Of a stretch of 64,000 nucleotides of DNA, positions 61,449-64,000 are shown in pieces; positions within the stretch are counted from its first letter, which is position 1; each line of letters begins with the position of its first letter. Origin of the DNA: RH-AL1 sp965198495 (GTDB taxonomy: Bacteria > Pseudomonadota > Alphaproteobacteria > Rhizobiales > Beijerinckiaceae); assembly GCA_965198495.1 (NCBI GenBank), contig CBDAPL010000001.1, positions 992,001 through 1,056,000 on the forward strand, read 5' to 3'. Under the pieces are notes generated by a model. That model was given only the letters and a program-made list of their open reading frames with translations. It did no database searches and was not told the origin of the DNA. Both the position numbers and the translations under genes were made by a program.

Positions 61449-61912
61449 GGCGGCGCGCCTGCGTTTACATCGATAGCTGCGTTCTCATCGCCGCCTTCGA
61501 GTTCGTAGGATCGACGCAAGGGCCTTTGCTCAAGCTTTTCAAGCTGCTTGAAGACAGACCCGGCGCCGCGGTGACGAGCGAGCTAACGCTTGCGGAACTC
61601 TTGGCGCCGGTGAAGCGAATGGCTCCGGACCTCTCCGCGAGGCGAATGCCGACCTACCTCGACTTCTTTGATCGAGGCGGCTTCGTCGACTTGGTTCCGG
61701 TCAGTCGTCCCATCCTCATGGACACCGCGAGCGTGAGACATCGGCACTCACAACGTCTTCCCGATGCCATCCACATCGCGACCGCCCTTTCCGTCGGATG
61801 CTCTTTCTTCATGACCTTCGATCAGGACGCGAACCGTCTGCCGCAAGAACTTCAATGGATAGCCGCCGGTCCTGAGGACCTTGCCGCCCTCATCAAGGCC
61901 CTCGATGCCTGA
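61439..61912 (+). CDS. PIN-domain toxin (VapC-like RNase)
   Basis: 157 residues with the PIN acidic quartet: Asp12 in YIDSCVLIAAFE, Glu48/Glu53 in TSELTLAELLAPV, Asp109 in LPDAIHIATAL and Asp128 in FFMTFDQD. Predicted to cleave RNA (often tRNA) when not bound by the antitoxin. Its stop codon overlaps the yejF ATG by 8 bases, so it is fully embedded in the yej operon. Confidence 0.85.
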   Translation: MGLRRRACVYIDSCVLIAAFEFVGSTQGPLLKLFKLLEDRPGAAVTSELTLAELLAPVKRMAPDLSARRMPTYLDFFDRGGFVDLVPVSRPILMDTASVRHRHSQRLPDAIHIATALSVGCSFFMTFDQDANRLPQELQWIAAGPEDLAALIKALDA

Positions 61913-63512
61913 CACCCCGCTCCTCGACATTCGCGACCTCACCGTCGCCTTCCCCAACGCCGGAGACGCCAAGGCCGTCGCCGGCATCTCGCTCTCGCTC
62001 GCCAAGGGCCGCACGCTGGCGCTGGTCGGCGAGTCCGGGTCCGGCAAGTCGGTCACCGCGCTTGCCATCCCGCGTCTGCTGCCGGCCGGCACGCGCATCG
62101 GCGGGCGCATCCTGTTTCGCGGCGAAGACGTGCTCACCGCAAGCGCGCCGCGTCTGCGCGCGCTGCGCGGCTCGGCCATTACGATGGTCTTCCAAGAGCC
62201 GATGACCTCGCTGAACCCGCTGCACACGATTGAGCGGCAGGTCGGCGAGATCCTCGAGGTGCACGGTATGCGCGGGCAGGGCGCGCGGCGCGCCCGAACG
62301 CTGGAACTGCTCACGGAATGCGGCATCCGCAACCCGGCCGAGCGACTCGGCGCCTATCCGCACCAGCTCTCCGGCGGCCAGCGCCAGCGCGTGATGATCG
62401 CGATGGCGCTCGCCAACCGGCCCGACCTTTTCATCGCCGACGAGCCGACGACCGCGCTCGACGTGACGGTGCAGGCGCAGATCCTCGCGCTGCTCAAGGA
62501 CCTGCAGGCCAAGCACGGCATGGCGATGCTCTTCATCACGCATGATCTCGGCATCGTGCGCCGTCTCGCCGACGATGTCGCCGTCATGCAGAAGGGCTTG
62601 ATCGTCGAGGCGGGGCCGGCGGCGGAGGTGTTCGCGAACCCCCGGCACGCCTACACGAAGATGCTGCTCGCCGCCGAGCCGAAGGGCGCGGCGCCCCCGC
62701 TCGATCTGCGCGCGGCGCCGGTCGTCGCGGTCGACGATGTCCGCGTGCATTTCCCGATCAAAAAAGGGCTGCTGCGCCGGACCGTTGGCGCGGTCAAGGC
62801 GGTCGACGGCATCAGCATGGTCGTGCGCGAGGGCCAGACCGTCGGCGTCGTCGGCGAGTCAGGCTCCGGCAAGACGACGCTCGGGCTGGCGATCCTCCGG
62901 CTCATCGCGTCGCGGGGACGCATTGCCTACCTCGGCCGTCCGATCGAAGGCCTCGGCTCCGCCGGCATGCGGCCGCTGCGCCGCGACATGCAGGTCGTCT
63001 TCCAGGATCCTTACGGTTCGCTCTCGCCGCGCATGCCGATCGCCGACATCGTGGGTGAGGGACTATCGATCCAGCGGCGCAAGCTATCCTACGGCGAACG
63101 ACGCGAGATCGTTGCCACAGCTTTGGCCGAGACCGGCCTCGACCCTTCGACGATGGACCGGTATCCGCACGAGTTCTCCGGGGGGCAACGCCAGCGTATC
63201 GCCATCGCGCGCGCCATGGTGCTCGAGCCCCGCTTCGTCGTGCTCGACGAACCGACCTCGGCGCTCGACATGTCGGTCCAGGCGCAGATCGTCGACCTGC
63301 TTCGCGCGCTACAGCGCAAGCGCGGGTTGGCCTACCTCTTCATCAGCCACGATCTCAAGGTCGTGCGCGCGCTCGCCAGCGACATCATCGTCATGCGCGA
63401 GGGAAAGGTCGTCGAGGCGGGCGCCGCCGAGGCGATCTTCGCGGCACCGAAGGACGCTTACACCAAAGCCCTGTTCGCCGCGGCGTTTCGCGTCGAGAAC
63501 GCGCCAGCTTGA
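61905..63512 (+). CDS. yejF: Peptide ABC transporter ATP-binding protein YejF
   Basis: 535 residues with two ATPase cassettes: GESGSGKS Walker A at the start of each half, signatures LSGGQRQRVMIA and FSGGQRQRIAIA, Walker B FIADEPTTALD and VVLDEPTSALD. Energises YejBE. The start is the ATG at 61905, inside the end of the toxin gene (ATGCCTGA); the frame also opens at 61881 but that part is not family-like. Last gene of the operon; the next gene is convergent. Confidence 0.95.
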   Translation: MPDTPLLDIRDLTVAFPNAGDAKAVAGISLSLAKGRTLALVGESGSGKSVTALAIPRLLPAGTRIGGRILFRGEDVLTASAPRLRALRGSAITMVFQEPMTSLNPLHTIERQVGEILEVHGMRGQGARRARTLELLTECGIRNPAERLGAYPHQLSGGQRQRVMIAMALANRPDLFIADEPTTALDVTVQAQILALLKDLQAKHGMAMLFITHDLGIVRRLADDVAVMQKGLIVEAGPAAEVFANPRHAYTKMLLAAEPKGAAPPLDLRAAPVVAVDDVRVHFPIKKGLLRRTVGAVKAVDGISMVVREGQTVGVVGESGSGKTTLGLAILRLIASRGRIAYLGRPIEGLGSAGMRPLRRDMQVVFQDPYGSLSPRMPIADIVGEGLSIQRRKLSYGERREIVATALAETGLDPSTMDRYPHEFSGGQRQRIAIARAMVLEPRFVVLDEPTSALDMSVQAQIVDLLRALQRKRGLAYLFISHDLKVVRALASDIIVMREGKVVEAGAAEAIFAAPKDAYTKALFAAAFRVENAPA

Positions 63513-63531
63513 GGGCTGGCGCGATAGATGG

Positions 63532-64000
63532 TTACTGCGCGACGATCGGCACAGGCACCGGTGCGGGCGCGGCGATTTCGGCCGGCGTCAGCACCGGGCC
63601 GGGCGCCGCCGGCAGGAGCGTCGGCGGCTCGATCGCGCGGACGTCCGGATAGGTCAGTTCCCAACCACCGCCGAGCGCCTTGTAGAGCGCGATCAGGTCG
63701 ACCGAGACGTTCTGGGTGCTCGTCGCGAAATTCTGTTCGGCCGACAGCACCGTCTGCGCATTGTTCAAGAGAGTCGTGAAATCCGCGACACCCTGCTCGT
63801 AGCGCGAGCGGGCGAGCACCAGGGCCTGCTTGGCATGCTCGACCTGCGCGCGCAGCCGCTCGCGCCGAAGCTGCTCCGCCTTGTAGGAGGTCAGCGCATT
63901 GACGACGTCGTGCCACGCCGAAAGGACGGCCTTCTGATAGGAGATCGCCGCTTCCTGCTGCCGCTTTTCCTGGAGCACGAGGTTGGACTTGAGGCGGCCA
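63532..64000 (-). CDS. TolC/NodT-family outer-membrane efflux protein (5' truncated)
   Basis: C-terminal 156 or so residues of an outer-membrane factor, the frame being open to the window end (GRLKSNLVLQEKRQQEAAIS, then AWHDVVNALTSYKAEQLRRE, VEHAKQALVLARSRYEQGVA, DFTTLLNNAQTVLSAEQNFA). The long helices form the periplasmic tunnel of RND or MFS efflux pumps. Ends in a Pro/Ala-rich tail. Convergent with yejF, 19 bases apart; pump partner genes would lie beyond the window. Confidence 0.9.
   Translation of the reverse strand, partial: GRLKSNLVLQEKRQQEAAISYQKAVLSAWHDVVNALTSYKAEQLRRERLRAQVEHAKQALVLARSRYEQGVADFTTLLNNAQTVLSAEQNFATSTQNVSVDLIALYKALGGGWELTYPDVRAIEPPTLLPAAPGPVLTPAEIAAPAPVPVPIVAQ

Overview
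The window looks like the chromosome of a GC-rich alphaproteobacterium, most likely in the order Hyphomicrobiales (Rhizobiales). The evidence is gene content: homospermidine synthase, a murA / DUF2948 pair, membrane-bound ferritin MbfA behind an Irr-type ICE box, a DUF4170 protein beside CysQ, PtsP, a PlcP/Agt-type lipid pair, and a tRNA-His without G-1. Formate-tetrahydrofolate ligase and SCPU-type pili fit a Beijerinckiaceae/Methylocystaceae-like relative, but that finer placement is only a guess. Almost all of the window is dense protein-coding sequence. I see no rRNA, insertion sequence, prophage or CRISPR array.

Layout. 1-1627: a truncated metallophosphoesterase translationally coupled to a GT4 glycosyltransferase (candidate PlcP-Agt lipid remodelling). 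1577-6503: a conserved hypothetical, fhs, DUF4170, cysQ, a GlcG/HbpS-like protein and a DUF6101-like protein. 6500-13448: a membrane protein with a spermidine-synthase-like core, a Tat-exported PIMT-like methyltransferase, an SPFH/coiled-coil pair and homospermidine synthase. 13461-18025: esterase, AlkA-type glycosylase, GluQ-RS, DUF6134 and an Fsr-like MFS. 18283-20671: ICE box, mbfA and an atypical Nramp. 20974-27863: hybrid histidine kinase, tRNA-His, a small basic protein, murA, DUF2948 and aminopeptidase P. 27950-34310: glycine-zipper protein with terminator, TetR/DUF4345 pair with a clear operator, argG, PAP2, a ThiF/MoeB-type E1 enzyme and an MsbA-like ABC exporter. 34866-40119: an outer-membrane protein, the ligase-associated DEXH helicase, a frameshifted DUF2934/phasin-like gene and PdeM.

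40204-49213: small exported proteins and modA, then a four-gene archaic chaperone-usher pilus operon on the opposite strand, then modBC. The molybdate operon is therefore split by about 5.5 kb. 49297-55463: ptsP, a 3-hydroxyacyl-CoA dehydrogenase-like enzyme, a Bcr/CflA efflux pump and pheA. 55642-63512: a diheme c-type cytochrome made by internal duplication, then yejABEF with a type II (PIN-domain) toxin-antitoxin pair inserted between yejE and yejF, with stop/start overlap into yejF. The window ends in a truncated TolC-family protein.

The most notable items are the pilus operon splitting modA from modBC, the toxin-antitoxin pair inside the yej operon, a perfect 29-bp tandem duplication that splits a DUF2934/phasin-like gene, the ICE-box/mbfA/Nramp iron module with altered Nramp metal-site motifs, the SPFH/coiled-coil pair, and the exported methyltransferase beside a catalytically degenerate spermidine-synthase-like membrane protein.
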